Shown: one piece after another, positions 50,740-59,711 of the stretch
How the letters are laid out: every line of letters starts with the position of its first letter
How positions within the stretch are numbered: the first letter of the stretch is position 1
NCBI RefSeq assembly: GCF_900451175.1
Contig: NZ_UGJJ01000002.1
Coordinates: forward strand, 62,001 to 126,000
Length of the DNA stretch: 64,000 nt
Direction of reading: 5' to 3'
DNA from: Kingella potus
GTDB lineage: Bacteria; Pseudomonadota; Gammaproteobacteria; Burkholderiales; Neisseriaceae
The notes under the pieces: generated by a model
Databases searched by the model: none
What the model was told of the DNA's origin: nothing
What the model saw: the letters and a program-made list of their open reading frames with translations, nothing else
Program-made: the position numbers and the translations under genes

Positions 50740-51630
50740 ATGCCGCAAAATCTGGACGACTTGCGCGTATTCTTACGCATTGCCGACACGGGCAGTTTTA
50801 CCGCCGCCGCCGCGCAGCTCGGCGTGTCGCAGTCGGCACTCAGCTACACCGTGCGCCAGTTGGAAGAACGTTTGAAAATCAAGCTGTTGGAGCGCACCAC
50901 CCGCAGCGTTTCCACCACGGCGGCAGGCGAGGCGCTGCGCCAGCAGATTACGCCTTTGCTTGCCGAGTTGGACGCGAAAATTGAAAACTTGAACCAGTTC
51001 CGCGACAAGCTGGACGGCAGCCTGAAAATCACCGGCAACGCCCACGCCATCGCCGTTGCGCTGTGGGACAAATTCGTCCGCTTTATGCGCGAATACCCCG
51101 ATATTCGGCTGGAACTGGACAGCAGCAACCGCTTCACCGACATCGTTGCCGAACGCTTTGACGCAGGCATCCGCCCCGGGCAGTTTGTGGAAAAAGACAT
51201 GATTGCGCTGCGCGTGTCGCCCGATATGCAGATGGCGCTGGTGGCGCACGCCGATTTGGCGGCGGACATCGCCCTGCCGCAAACGCCTGCCGACCTTGCC
51301 GCGCTGCCCTGCATCGCCATGCGCCTGCCCACGCTCGGCAACACGCTGGCATGGGAATTTGCCGACCCTCAAAGCGGCAAAACCGTGAAAATCCAGCCCG
51401 AAGGGCAGTTTGTCTGCAATCAAAACGCGCTTGTCAAACAAGCGGTTCAGGCGGGTTTAGGCGTGGCGTGGCTGCCGCGCGACATGGCGGCGGCGGAGCT
51501 GGAACGCGGCGAATGGACGGAACTGCTGCCCGACTGGGCGATACGCTACGAGGGCTATTATCTGTATTACCCGAGCCGACGGGCGGATTCGGCGGTGTTC
51601 CGCGCGTTGGCGGGGGTGTTGGCGGAGTGA
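50740..51630 (+). CDS. LysR-family transcriptional regulator
   Basis: A 296-residue regulator: N-terminal winged helix-turn-helix (FTAAAAQLGVSQSALSYTVRQLEERL, residues 20-45; LLERTTRSVSTT following) and a C-terminal periplasmic-binding-like effector domain. Start ATG 50740 has AAAAAGGAG upstream, itself overlapping an AGGCAGCCTGAAA repeat. It is divergent from an NmrA-like oxidoreductase and may also control the promoters with the CATAAGCCCTAGCA element; the latter is inference. Confidence 0.92.
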   Translation: MPQNLDDLRVFLRIADTGSFTAAAAQLGVSQSALSYTVRQLEERLKIKLLERTTRSVSTTAAGEALRQQITPLLAELDAKIENLNQFRDKLDGSLKITGNAHAIAVALWDKFVRFMREYPDIRLELDSSNRFTDIVAERFDAGIRPGQFVEKDMIALRVSPDMQMALVAHADLAADIALPQTPADLAALPCIAMRLPTLGNTLAWEFADPQSGKTVKIQPEGQFVCNQNALVKQAVQAGLGVAWLPRDMAAAELERGEWTELLPDWAIRYEGYYLYYPSRRADSAVFRALAGVLAE

Positions 51631-52099
51631 GTGGAAAGGAAAGGCTGCCTGAAAACAAATGAAGCGCGTTTCGGCGAAGCGGAAACAGCATCTGAAAAAG
51701 ATTTTAGCTCCGCTGAAACTCTTGTGGGTTTTAGCTCCGCTGAAACTCGCTTCGCTCGTTTTCAGGCTGCCCTAGCTTTTGATGCCGTCTGAAAATCAGT
51801 TTTCAGACGGCATCATGTTTTGGGCGGCACAGCGGTGCGTGAAGCCGTTTTCAGGCTGCCTTTGCCTTTTCAGACAAAACTGATTGATGAACAATTTACA
51901 AGCGGGGATTCGCCTGCATTTTTTAATCAACAGGCCGTCTGAAACCCCCAATTTTTTAGACGGCCTATTTATGCTGTTTTGATTTTATCTGTTTGATGAT
52001 AAACTGTTTTTTAACCTTCAAGCGGCAACAGTCAAACCATCGGCATTTGTTATCGCCATCCACCCCTTTCCACCGCCTTTACGCCGACAGGAGCAAACA
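51631..52099. other. 469-bp intergenic region rich in repeats
   Basis: No gene is supported. It holds a tandem TTTAGCTCCGCTGAAACTC repeat (about 51704-51750), a perfect classical-form DUS hairpin GATGCCGTCTGAAAA/complement at 51781-51813, a second DUS pair at 51931-51967 and several TTTCAGGCTGCC copies. The mix of repeat dialects suggests a recombination-prone site. Confidence 0.6.
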
Positions 52100-52543
52100 A
52101 TGAAACTGAAAATCCCGCCTGTGGTCATCATGCTGCTTTGCGGCGTATTGATGTATTTTGTGTCCGTCATTTTCCCCATGCCCCTGCCAACGCTGCCATG
52201 GCTTGCCGCCGTTTTTTTCATAATAGGGCTTGCCGTCATCGGTGCGGGCGTACTGGCATTTCGCCGCCACCGCACCACCGTCAATCCGCACACGCCCGAC
52301 AAAAGCCGCCTGATTGTTGCAGACGGCATTTACCGCTTCAGCCGCAATCCGATGTATCTGGGCATGGCGCTTATCCTAGCCGCATGGGCGTTGTGGCTGT
52401 CGCAAGCGGCGGTGTGGCTTGGTGTGGCGGTTTTTGTCATGCTGATTACCCGCCTGCAAATCCGCCCTGAAGAACAAATCCTGAGCGAACACTTCGGTGA
52501 AGCCTACCGCCAATACTGCCGCCAAACCCGCCGCTGGCTGTAA
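52100..52543 (+). CDS. isoprenylcysteine carboxyl methyltransferase-family membrane protein
   Basis: A 147-residue integral membrane protein with about four helices and the family signature GIYRFSRNPMYLGMALILAAWAL (about residues 75-97) plus EEQILSEHFGEAYRQYC near the C-terminus, which bind S-adenosylmethionine in ICMT/PEMT-like methyltransferases. Bacterial substrates are mostly unknown. AGGAG precedes ATG 52100. Confidence 0.85.
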   Translation: MKLKIPPVVIMLLCGVLMYFVSVIFPMPLPTLPWLAAVFFIIGLAVIGAGVLAFRRHRTTVNPHTPDKSRLIVADGIYRFSRNPMYLGMALILAAWALWLSQAAVWLGVAVFVMLITRLQIRPEEQILSEHFGEAYRQYCRQTRRWL

Positions 52544-52582
52544 GGCCGTCTGAAAAGAACCAACCGCTTTTTCAGACGGCCT
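52542..52582. terminator. DUS-pair terminator
   Basis: AAGGCCGTCTGAAAA starts inside the stop codon of the methyltransferase-family gene and pairs with TTTTTCAGACGGCCT. Confidence 0.7.
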
Positions 52583-52717
52583 ATCTATTGAAACTGCAAG
52601 GAAAAAGCACGGATTTCAAAGCAATTTGCCGTTTGAGACAGACCAAGGCCACGACGTGCAAGCGGTGGGATTTGCCCCAAAATTTGCAGTTTCTCTGCTT
52701 GGCGGACGTGGATTTTT

Positions 52718-53272
52718 TCAAACCCCCATCACGTCCACCATTTCCCGCAAGATTTTCGGCATTTTCGCCATCGGCAGCGGCAAGTCCCGCTCGAAGTGGT
52801 AACGCATGGCGGCAAGCACCAGCGTGGCAAACAGTTCGGTTTGAAACGCCCAGTCTTTGCCGCTGTCGGTTTTTTGTGCCTGCACTATAAACGCCTGCCC
52901 GATCATGGTGTGCATATCGGCGTATAAGTGGTGGCGTTTGGTGTCGATTTTCCACAGGGCAAGCAGCAGGCGGCGTTTTTCAAACAACAGCGGGGCGGCG
53001 TGGGCAATCAGTGCCTGCACGTCTTCGCCCGCCAGCCGTGCGGCAATCCAGCCCGCGTATTCCGCCTTGAAATCGGCAATCATCTTGCCCGCCAAATCGC
53101 TTTTGCCGCTGTAATATTTATAAAAGGTGTTGCGGTTGACGAGTGCTTTGTCGATGATGTCCTGCACGGCGATTTGCTCGTATTCCCCCGCCTGCAACAG
53201 CTCGATAAAGGCGGAGCGGATGGCGTTATGCGTTTTCACTACCCGCAAGTCGGTTTTGTCGTTCATCTCCAT
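52718..53272 (-). CDS. TetR-family transcriptional regulator
   Basis: A 184-residue regulator with the N-terminal TetR helix-turn-helix: AIRSAFIELLQAGEYEQIAVQDIIDKALVNRNTFYKYYSGKSDL (about residues 17-60). The rest is an alpha-helical ligand-binding domain. Starts at 53272 (MEMND) or 53266 (MND) are both possible. It is divergent from a FAD-dependent oxygenase gene, and a perfect palindrome between them is the likely operator. Confidence 0.9.
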   Translation of the reverse strand: MEMNDKTDLRVVKTHNAIRSAFIELLQAGEYEQIAVQDIIDKALVNRNTFYKYYSGKSDLAGKMIADFKAEYAGWIAARLAGEDVQALIAHAAPLLFEKRRLLLALWKIDTKRHHLYADMHTMIGQAFIVQAQKTDSGKDWAFQTELFATLVLAAMRYHFERDLPLPMAKMPKILREMVDVMGV

Positions 53273-53325
53273 CTCGTTTAAATTCAAAGGGTAACAATTT
53301 TTGCCAATATTGTATAAATAAGGGT

Positions 53326-53343
53326 ACAAATTTGCAAATTTGT
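53326..53343. promoter_or_regulatory. putative TetR operator, perfect 18-bp palindrome
   Basis: ACAAATTTGCAAATTTGT is fully self-complementary and lies between the divergent TetR and FAD-oxygenase starts, 54 bases from the TetR start and 95 from the oxygenase start. A TATACT -10-like box for the oxygenase is at 53401-53406. Confidence 0.7.
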
Positions 53344-53437
53344 CTGTTTAAACGGTCGGTTTGAGAAAAATTAACCGTATTTTTGCCGCCGTAAATTTTT
53401 TATACTGTGTTCAACGATTTCAACTTGGAGAGCAAAA

Positions 53438-54618
53438 ATGAACACACAAAAACGCGCACTGATTGTCGGCTTGGGCATTTCCGGCATGGCGGCGGCGGTA
53501 TCGCTGCACAAACAGGGCTGGCAGATTGTCATCATCGAGCGGGCAAAGGCACGCCGCACCGGCGGTTATTTTATCGGCGTTCACACAGCGGGGCGCGAAG
53601 CCGCCGAAGCCTTGGGCATTTGGCAAAACGTCCATCAGCGCACGCCGACGGTCAGCTCAAATTGGGAAATTCTGCAAGACGGCAGCCGTATGCGGGTGGC
53701 GGGTTTTGCCGATGCGCTGACCCGTCCTGCAACGCTTTTGCGTGGCGATGTGGAAAACGGCTTGTGGCAGACCTTAAGCACCTTGGACGGCGTGGACGTG
53801 CGTTTTGACAGCATGCCTGTTTCTTTGCAAAATCAAGACAATAGCGTGTTATGCCGTCTGAAAACCGCAGGCGTAGAAAGCGATGAAATGTTTGATTTGG
53901 TCATCGGTGCGGACGGTATGCGGTCGAGCGTGCGTAAGCTGGCGTTTGGCGACGACAGCCGCTTTTTAAAGCCGCTGGGTGCGATAATTTGTGCTTTTCA
54001 GCTGAAAAAAACGCCCGAACATTTCCGCTTCAAAGACGGCGTGATTGTTACCGAACCCAAGCGTTCGCTGTTTGTGTTTCCGCTGGAAGACTGCCTGCCG
54101 ACCGCCCTGTTCAGCTACGCCTGCACCGACACCGACAGCCAATTTGCCGCCCCGCCGCTACAAACGCTGCGCCAAGCCTTTGACGGTATGCCCAACGGCG
54201 AAATCATCGATGAAATGCTGGACGAACTGGCGAACGCCGACAATTTCCTCTTTGACTCGGTCAATCAGGTCAAAATGGAAAGCTGGATTAACGGGCGGAT
54301 TGTGCTGCTCGGCGATGCGGCGTGGTGCTTGACGCTCTACTCTGGCTTGGGCGCAACGGCAGGCATCAAAGGCGCGTACGAGCTGGGGCAGGCACTGGGC
54401 AGACACGCCGATATTGATAACGCCTTGGCACAATGGCAAAAGCCCTACGCCCGTGGGTTGTCCGCCGGCAAAAACTGGTCGCGCTTAAACGCTATCTGTT
54501 CCTGCCGAAAAGCACCTTTAGTGCCATCGTCCGCCGCGTGATTATCCGTCTTGTGGGCTTAAAACTGTGGAACGCAAGGAAAAAGCGGGAAGGCTTAACG
54601 GCAAACAGCAACGCTTGA
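53438..54618 (+). pseudogene. FAD-dependent monooxygenase, frameshifted near the C-terminus
   Basis: The first frame (ATG 53438, GGAG upstream) encodes a FAD-binding monooxygenase with the dinucleotide fold IVGLGISGMAAAVSLHKQGW (residues 9-28), the DG motif DLVIGADGMRSSVRKLAF (about 153) and the third FAD motif RIVLLGDAAWCLTLYSGLGATAGIKGAYELG (about 287). Near 54430 homology passes to the next frame (KALRPWVVRRQKLVALKRYLFLP...) and ends at 54618, as if one A had been lost from a CAAAAG stretch. The broken product has 367 residues with an altered tail; the FAD core is intact, so partial function is possible. A sequencing error is an alternative. Confidence 0.82.
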
Positions 54619-55117
54619 TTGAAACAATGGATTTAGGCCGTCTGAAAAACTTAAACAGCGTTTCAGACGGCCTTTTTACGTTTTCAGGCAGCTTTTAAAG
54701 CGGTTTGGTGATTGAGCGGTTTGGTGTTTGGAAAGATGATTAAAAATCAACACAAATAGCGGCTGTAGGTCGGATACTGGTATCCGGCACTGTCCGCATT
54801 TCCCAAAAACGCCAAACCAATCCAAAGCCCGTGCGTTTTGTCGGATTTAAAAATCCAGCCTACGGCTTATTGTTTTGATAAAAATGTTTGTCATTTTGAC
54901 CGCACCTTACCCCAAAAGCAGCCTGAAAACAGCAACCCTGACCGCATAAAGTGTTTTGCAAAAGTTTGGGTAAATCCGCCCGCTTGCAGTGCTTAGATTT
55001 AGATATTGAAGAAAAACCGTCTGCGACCGTAGGAAGTCCCTATGGGAAAACCCCAAACTTTCAGACGGCCTTTTATACTATTTTGATTTTATCCGTTTGC
55101 CGCGCGGCAACAGGGCA
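54619..55117. other. 499-bp intergenic region with dispersed repeats, left edge of hsd cassette
   Basis: No gene is supported. It contains a DUS-pair terminator at 54634-54674, a TAGGTCGGAT...ATCC / TGTCGGAT...CCTACGG repeat at 54765-54868 (same family as the hrpA-internal repeats), and at 55017-55050 a CCGTCTGCGACCGTAGGAAG sequence ending in TATGGGAAAA that recurs beyond the far end of the hsd genes. A DUS follows at 55060-55072. Confidence 0.65.
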
Positions 55118-58100
55118 TCACAGCCCCGCATCGCTGCGAATACGCCGATACACTTCGCCTGCCAGATAATCCGCCGCCATGCGGTGAAAAGCCTGGTCGT
55201 CCATCAGGCGGGTGAAGATTTCTTCGTTGCCTTCCATGCGTTCGATAAACAGGCCTTCAAGCTGCCTTTTGAAAACGGCGGCAAAGTTGCTTTCGTTATT
55301 GGCCTGCGCCGCCTGCACAAGCTGTTCGTTGCCGGCGGCGGTTTCGCGGATTTGGTCGAAAAAGAGCTGGTCGGCTTGGGTGAATGCCGTGCCGAAGCGT
55401 TCGTTGAGTTTTTCCACCAGCGAAGAGAGCGGCACTTCTTCATCAGGCTTGCCCGTACCTACCGCCGTTGCACCGCGTAACGGCTGCGCTTCGCCCTCTT
55501 TTAAGCCGATACTGCCGTCGCTGATTTTTTCCAAGCGGTAATATTCAAGCGCCACATCGTCATCAATCTGCACCCGCCGCGTATCGCTGCCGTGCGGCAG
55601 TTTGGGCAACAAAAAACGCAGATAGCTGTAGAGCTTTTCCCATTCGCTGTCCTGATAGGGCAGGATTTGCGCCAAAAAGGCGTAAAGATTGCGAAACGAC
55701 ACCATCTGCCCTTTGGCGTGCTCCTGCTCTTCTTCGGCAAGATCGGTAAAACGCAGCACCGCCTTATCAAGCAGCGCATTCATTTTTTGGTGCGCCGCGC
55801 CGCTCGGCTCGCGGGCGGCAAACCAGATTTCGCACCATGCGTTGATTTCTTCTTGATCCAGCAGGCGTTTTTCTTTGAGTGCGTGGGCAAGGTTGTTGAG
55901 CTGCTGCGGATCGGGTGCGTCTTCGGCGGGGGTGTATTCGTAATAGGGCTTGAAGGCGGCGTAAATCTCGTCCTCTTCATTGACGAAATCCAGCACGAAA
56001 GTATCGCTTTTGCCCGCTGCGGTGCGGTTTAAGCGGGAAAGCGTCTGCACGGCGGCAATGCCCGACAAACGTTTGTCCACATACATGCTGTGCAACAGCG
56101 GCTGGTCAAAGCCCGTTTGGTATTTTTCCGCCACCAGCAGCAGGCGGTAATCATCATTGTCGTCAAACGCCTGCGGCAGCTCGCTTTCTTTAATGCCGCC
56201 GTTCATGCCCGTTTCGGTAAAACGCTGGTCGCCATATTCTTTCAAGGTGATTTCGCCGGAAAACGCCACCAGCGATTTGATGTCGCTGTAGCCTTTTTCC
56301 TGCAAATACTTGTCCAGCCCCAGCTTGTAGCGCACCGCGTGTTCACGCGAATTGGTAACAATCATCGCCTTGGCGCGTCCGCCGATTTTGTGGCGGCTGT
56401 GCGTGCGGAAATGCTCGACAATCACTTCTACCTTCTGGCGGATTTCATAATCATGAAAGCTGACAAAGCGTGCCAGCGCTTTTGCCGCCTTGCGGCGTGG
56501 CAAATCAGGGTCTTCGCTGCCTTGCTGCACCAGTTTGTAATAACGCTTGTAGCAGGTGTAGTGCGCCAGCACATCATGAATAAAGCCCTCTTCAATCGCC
56601 TGACGCATACTGTAATGATGAAACGGCGCTTTGCCGTCCTTGCCCGCTTCGTCAAACAAAAACAGCGTCTTGTGCTTGGGCGTGGCGGTAAAGGCGAAAA
56701 AGCTCAAATTCTCCTGCCGACCGCGCTTGAGCTGCTCGGTAAGCAATGCTTTTTGTGCATCATCGCTCAAATCCGCATCGCCTTCGCCGTCCAAAAACTG
56801 CGCCGCTACCGCCGCCGCAATACCGTCGCCGTTCAAAATCTTGCGCAGCTCCATCGCCGTTTCGCCGCTTTGCGAGCTGTGCGCCTCATCGACAATCACC
56901 GCAAAACGCTTGCCGCGCGTATCAATCTCCACCTGCCGCCCCTGCTTTTGCAGCGTTTGCAGTGCCTGGCTGATAAAGGGAAATTTCTGAATGGTGCTGA
57001 TGATAATCGGCGTGCCGCCCGCAAGCGCTTGGCTTAACTGCTGCGTGTCTTTATCAATCTTTTCCACCACCCCGCTTTTATGCTCAAACTGGTACACCGT
57101 GTCTTGCAACTGCCTGTCCAGCACGCGCCTATCGGTAATCACAATTACCGAATGAAAAATCTTCTCCTGCCTGTCGTCATGCAGATTCGCCAAGCGGTGC
57201 GCCAGCCAGGCAATCGAATTGGACTTGCCCGAACCCGCCGAATGCTGAATCAAATAATTATGGCCGCTGCCGTGCGCCTTGGCGTGGGCAACCAGCGAAC
57301 GCACCGCATCAAGCTGGTGATAGCGCGGGAAAATCATCGTTTCCTTGACAACCCGTTTTACGCCGCTTTTGGTCTGGACGGTTCTTTCTTCCGTCTGCAA
57401 ATGCATAAAGCGGTGGACAATATCCATCAGGCTGTCTCTTGCCAGCACCTCCTGCCACAAATAGGCGGTACGCACCCCGTGATCCGCAGGCGGATTGCCC
57501 GCACCAAAGTCAAAGCCCTTGTTAAACGGCAAAAAGAAGGTATCCGCCCCCGCAAGCCTGGTCGCCATCATCACCGCTTCCGTATCCACGGCAAAATGCA
57601 CCAAGGCCCGCTGCTTGAAGGCAAAAAGCGGCTCGCCCTGAACCTTGCGGCTGCGGTATTGCGCCACCGCGTCCGCCACCGTTTGCCCTGTAAGCGGATT
57701 TTTCAGCTCCATAGTGGCAATCGGCAGCCCGTTCAACACCAGCACCACATCGGGAATCGCACCGCTTTGCGTCTGAAGCTGGCGGCACACCGACAGGCGG
57801 TTTAAGGCATAACGCGCCGCCGCCTCGGGATTAAGCGCACTATTGGGGGCAAAAAACGCCAAACGCAGCGTCTTGCCCACGCACTTAAAACCGCCGCGCA
57901 GCACCGCCAGCGCCCCTTTATTTGCCAATTCTTTTTGCAAACTGTCGAGCAGCACATCGGCGGCACGATCGCCGTGAATCTGCACCACCCGCTGCCACAG
58001 CTCAGGCTGGCTTGCCTGCACAAACGCCAAAACCTCTTGCGGAAAAAGTGCGGTGCTTTTGTCGTAACCCTTGGGGTCTAACTGCCGATAACCCCCTGCC

Positions 58101-58147
58101 AGCAGGGCGGCTTCCACGGCATTTTCAAAATCAATCTCACGGTGCAT
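55118..58147 (-). CDS. hsdR: type I restriction enzyme, restriction subunit HsdR
   Basis: A 1009-residue translocase-nuclease. The N-terminal nuclease domain shows Asp in IPDVVLVLNG and the ELK of MELKNPL (about residues 130-155). The SF2 motor has Walker A HSAGSGKSNSIAW (about 305), DEAH-like VDEAHSSQSG (about 420) and later helicase motifs (YQTGFDQPLLHSMYVDK). HsdR cuts DNA remotely after translocation when the HsdM/HsdS complex finds an unmethylated site. It is the last gene of the operon, 65 bases after hsdS. Confidence 0.95.
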   Translation of the reverse strand: MHREIDFENAVEAALLAGGYRQLDPKGYDKSTALFPQEVLAFVQASQPELWQRVVQIHGDRAADVLLDSLQKELANKGALAVLRGGFKCVGKTLRLAFFAPNSALNPEAAARYALNRLSVCRQLQTQSGAIPDVVLVLNGLPIATMELKNPLTGQTVADAVAQYRSRKVQGEPLFAFKQRALVHFAVDTEAVMMATRLAGADTFFLPFNKGFDFGAGNPPADHGVRTAYLWQEVLARDSLMDIVHRFMHLQTEERTVQTKSGVKRVVKETMIFPRYHQLDAVRSLVAHAKAHGSGHNYLIQHSAGSGKSNSIAWLAHRLANLHDDRQEKIFHSVIVITDRRVLDRQLQDTVYQFEHKSGVVEKIDKDTQQLSQALAGGTPIIISTIQKFPFISQALQTLQKQGRQVEIDTRGKRFAVIVDEAHSSQSGETAMELRKILNGDGIAAAVAAQFLDGEGDADLSDDAQKALLTEQLKRGRQENLSFFAFTATPKHKTLFLFDEAGKDGKAPFHHYSMRQAIEEGFIHDVLAHYTCYKRYYKLVQQGSEDPDLPRRKAAKALARFVSFHDYEIRQKVEVIVEHFRTHSRHKIGGRAKAMIVTNSREHAVRYKLGLDKYLQEKGYSDIKSLVAFSGEITLKEYGDQRFTETGMNGGIKESELPQAFDDNDDYRLLLVAEKYQTGFDQPLLHSMYVDKRLSGIAAVQTLSRLNRTAAGKSDTFVLDFVNEEDEIYAAFKPYYEYTPAEDAPDPQQLNNLAHALKEKRLLDQEEINAWCEIWFAAREPSGAAHQKMNALLDKAVLRFTDLAEEEQEHAKGQMVSFRNLYAFLAQILPYQDSEWEKLYSYLRFLLPKLPHGSDTRRVQIDDDVALEYYRLEKISDGSIGLKEGEAQPLRGATAVGTGKPDEEVPLSSLVEKLNERFGTAFTQADQLFFDQIRETAAGNEQLVQAAQANNESNFAAVFKRQLEGLFIERMEGNEEIFTRLMDDQAFHRMAADYLAGEVYRRIRSDAGL

Positions 58148-58212
58148 AACAATCCCTCAAAAAAACAAAACAGCCCAAAAAACAGCCTGGACAGCCAAGC
58201 CCACCGCCAAAC

Positions 58213-59460
58213 TCACAAATGGCGAATATCTATCTTGCCCGTTACCGCATGGCTGATGAGCGCGCTGCGGTATTCCTGCAACTTGGCAAGCGCCTTTTCC
58301 ACCGCCTGCCGCTGCGTGTCAATCCGCGCCGTCTCGCTATCCAAAAAAGCGGCGATGGCTTGTTGTTCTGGGAGGGGTGGAATACAGACAAGCAAGGATT
58401 TAACCATTTCTCCAGTAATCAATGGCTGTGCCGTTTTGTTAGCTAAATTATTCAAATCTGCGGCAACAAGTACATAAAAGAAATATTTTATTTCCAAGCC
58501 AGACCAGTAACTAATTTTTAGTGCGTTATCAGTAATCCAGCTACTGCAATCTACTATATGAACGTTCCCACACAGTGCACCCACTCTGCCAACAACTAAC
58601 GCACAATGAGAGTTGACTAATTCCGTATATCCCATCACGCCATTACCGCCGATAACAGGAAAAATATTCACGTCATCTTTGCTTTGTGAAATATATTGAT
58701 GGTGAATACTGTCTCCGCTGGAAATCTTAATATGCCAACGCAACTTTGAAACCTCCCAATGCTGCGGCACTTCGCCCAGCCATGCCACGCCTGAATCTTT
58801 CATCGCGGCGGCGGGGTTCAGTCCTTTGGTAACTGCATGGGAAATCAAGGCGCTGCGTTTTTCCGCCAGTTTTTCCAGCAGCACCTGCTTGCGGCGGATT
58901 AGGGCATCAATCTGCGCCGTCTTAGCGTCCAACCAAGCGGCAATGGCTTGTTGTTCGGAGATGGGTGGCATTACCAATTTCAAAGCTGCTAAGTTTTGGC
59001 GCGTCAATTCCATAAAGGTTGTACCTTGTCCCAAACTAATTAGCTCTGATTTGGCAGCATAAAGCTGGTAATAGAGAAAATCAGCATCGTCATTCAAGAC
59101 TTCAAGTAACCTGCAACCCTGATTGACGCACGCGGCAACGGTAGTTTTTGCCAAATGTCCAATAGGGGCACGATTGGATAAGGCAATACTTCCTGCGGGA
59201 GCAAGAGATGTGCCGCAGTTTGCATCGCCTTCTTTGCTGATTTTCCTGCGACTGTCTGAAATTTCCTTGCCTTCATTGTTGCCTAAATCTTCGGGAGTAA
59301 TCCAAACAATATCATCACTCCAATAATCGGCTTCACCACTTTTCGGCGTTGCACCATTATGGATTTTAAATATATGACGGCATTGCTTCACTTTCCAATG
59401 CTGCGGCACTTCGCCCAGCCATGCCACGCCCGAATCTTTGTAGTGCGGATAGCGTTTCAT
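58213..59460 (-). CDS. hsdS: type I restriction enzyme, specificity subunit HsdS
   Basis: A 415-residue specificity subunit with two target-recognition domains, each introduced by the same motif (YKDSGVAWLGEVPQHW at about 7-22; MKDSGVAWLGEVPQHWEV at about 220) and each followed by a coiled-coil spacer (ISEQQAIAAWLDAKTAQIDALI; LPEQQAIAAFLDSETARID). The duplicated motif DNA is a natural site for domain shuffling that changes specificity. ATG 59460 overlaps the stop of the 84-codon ORF upstream (ATGA). Confidence 0.94.
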   Translation of the reverse strand: MKRYPHYKDSGVAWLGEVPQHWKVKQCRHIFKIHNGATPKSGEADYWSDDIVWITPEDLGNNEGKEISDSRRKISKEGDANCGTSLAPAGSIALSNRAPIGHLAKTTVAACVNQGCRLLEVLNDDADFLYYQLYAAKSELISLGQGTTFMELTRQNLAALKLVMPPISEQQAIAAWLDAKTAQIDALIRRKQVLLEKLAEKRSALISHAVTKGLNPAAAMKDSGVAWLGEVPQHWEVSKLRWHIKISSGDSIHHQYISQSKDDVNIFPVIGGNGVMGYTELVNSHCALVVGRVGALCGNVHIVDCSSWITDNALKISYWSGLEIKYFFYVLVAADLNNLANKTAQPLITGEMVKSLLVCIPPLPEQQAIAAFLDSETARIDTQRQAVEKALAKLQEYRSALISHAVTGKIDIRHL

Positions 59461-59711
59461 GGTCTTGCTCCTGCGGCGCAAACATAGTGTTTTTTTCTCA
59501 CCGTTTGGCACTTATAGGGTGTTTTTTTACCGCTTGCAGCGCTGTTTGATGGGAAAAAACCGCTATGCGCTGCCGCTGCGGCAGTTGTCCGGATTTTCCG
59601 GATAACTGCGCCGCCTGTCCGCCTGCCTGAAGCAGTTGCCGAGATTTCCTCGATAACTGAAAAACTGCTGGGGAAAGTGCTGCGGCGCGTCTGCGTTTGC
59701 TGCTGTTTCAT
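59457..59711 (-). CDS. 84-residue ORF bridging hsdM and hsdS
   Basis: Its ATG overlaps the hsdM stop (ATGA, 59708-59711) and its TGA overlaps the hsdS start (ATGA, 59457-59460), so the three frames are joined by four-base overlaps. The product is basic and Ser/Ala/Arg-rich (MKQQQTQTRRSTFPSSF...), with two repeat-encoded segments (SVIEEISATA and AVIRKIRTTA). It has no recognised family. It may be a real coupling peptide, or a spacer that keeps ribosomes running into hsdS. Confidence 0.5.
   Translation of the reverse strand: MKQQQTQTRRSTFPSSFSVIEEISATASGRRTGGAVIRKIRTTAAAAAHSGFFPSNSAASGKKTPYKCQTVRKKHYVCAAGARP
59582..59659. repeat. two 27-bp hairpin repeats in the hsdM-hsdS interval
   Basis: At 59582-59608 and 59633-59659, exactly 51 bases apart, both units begin CAGTTG and end GATAACTG. 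In each, the inner bases are also self-complementary (TCCGGA-type arms in the first, CGAG/CTCG in the second). The compensating changes suggest that the hairpin shape itself is maintained. Confidence 0.7.
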
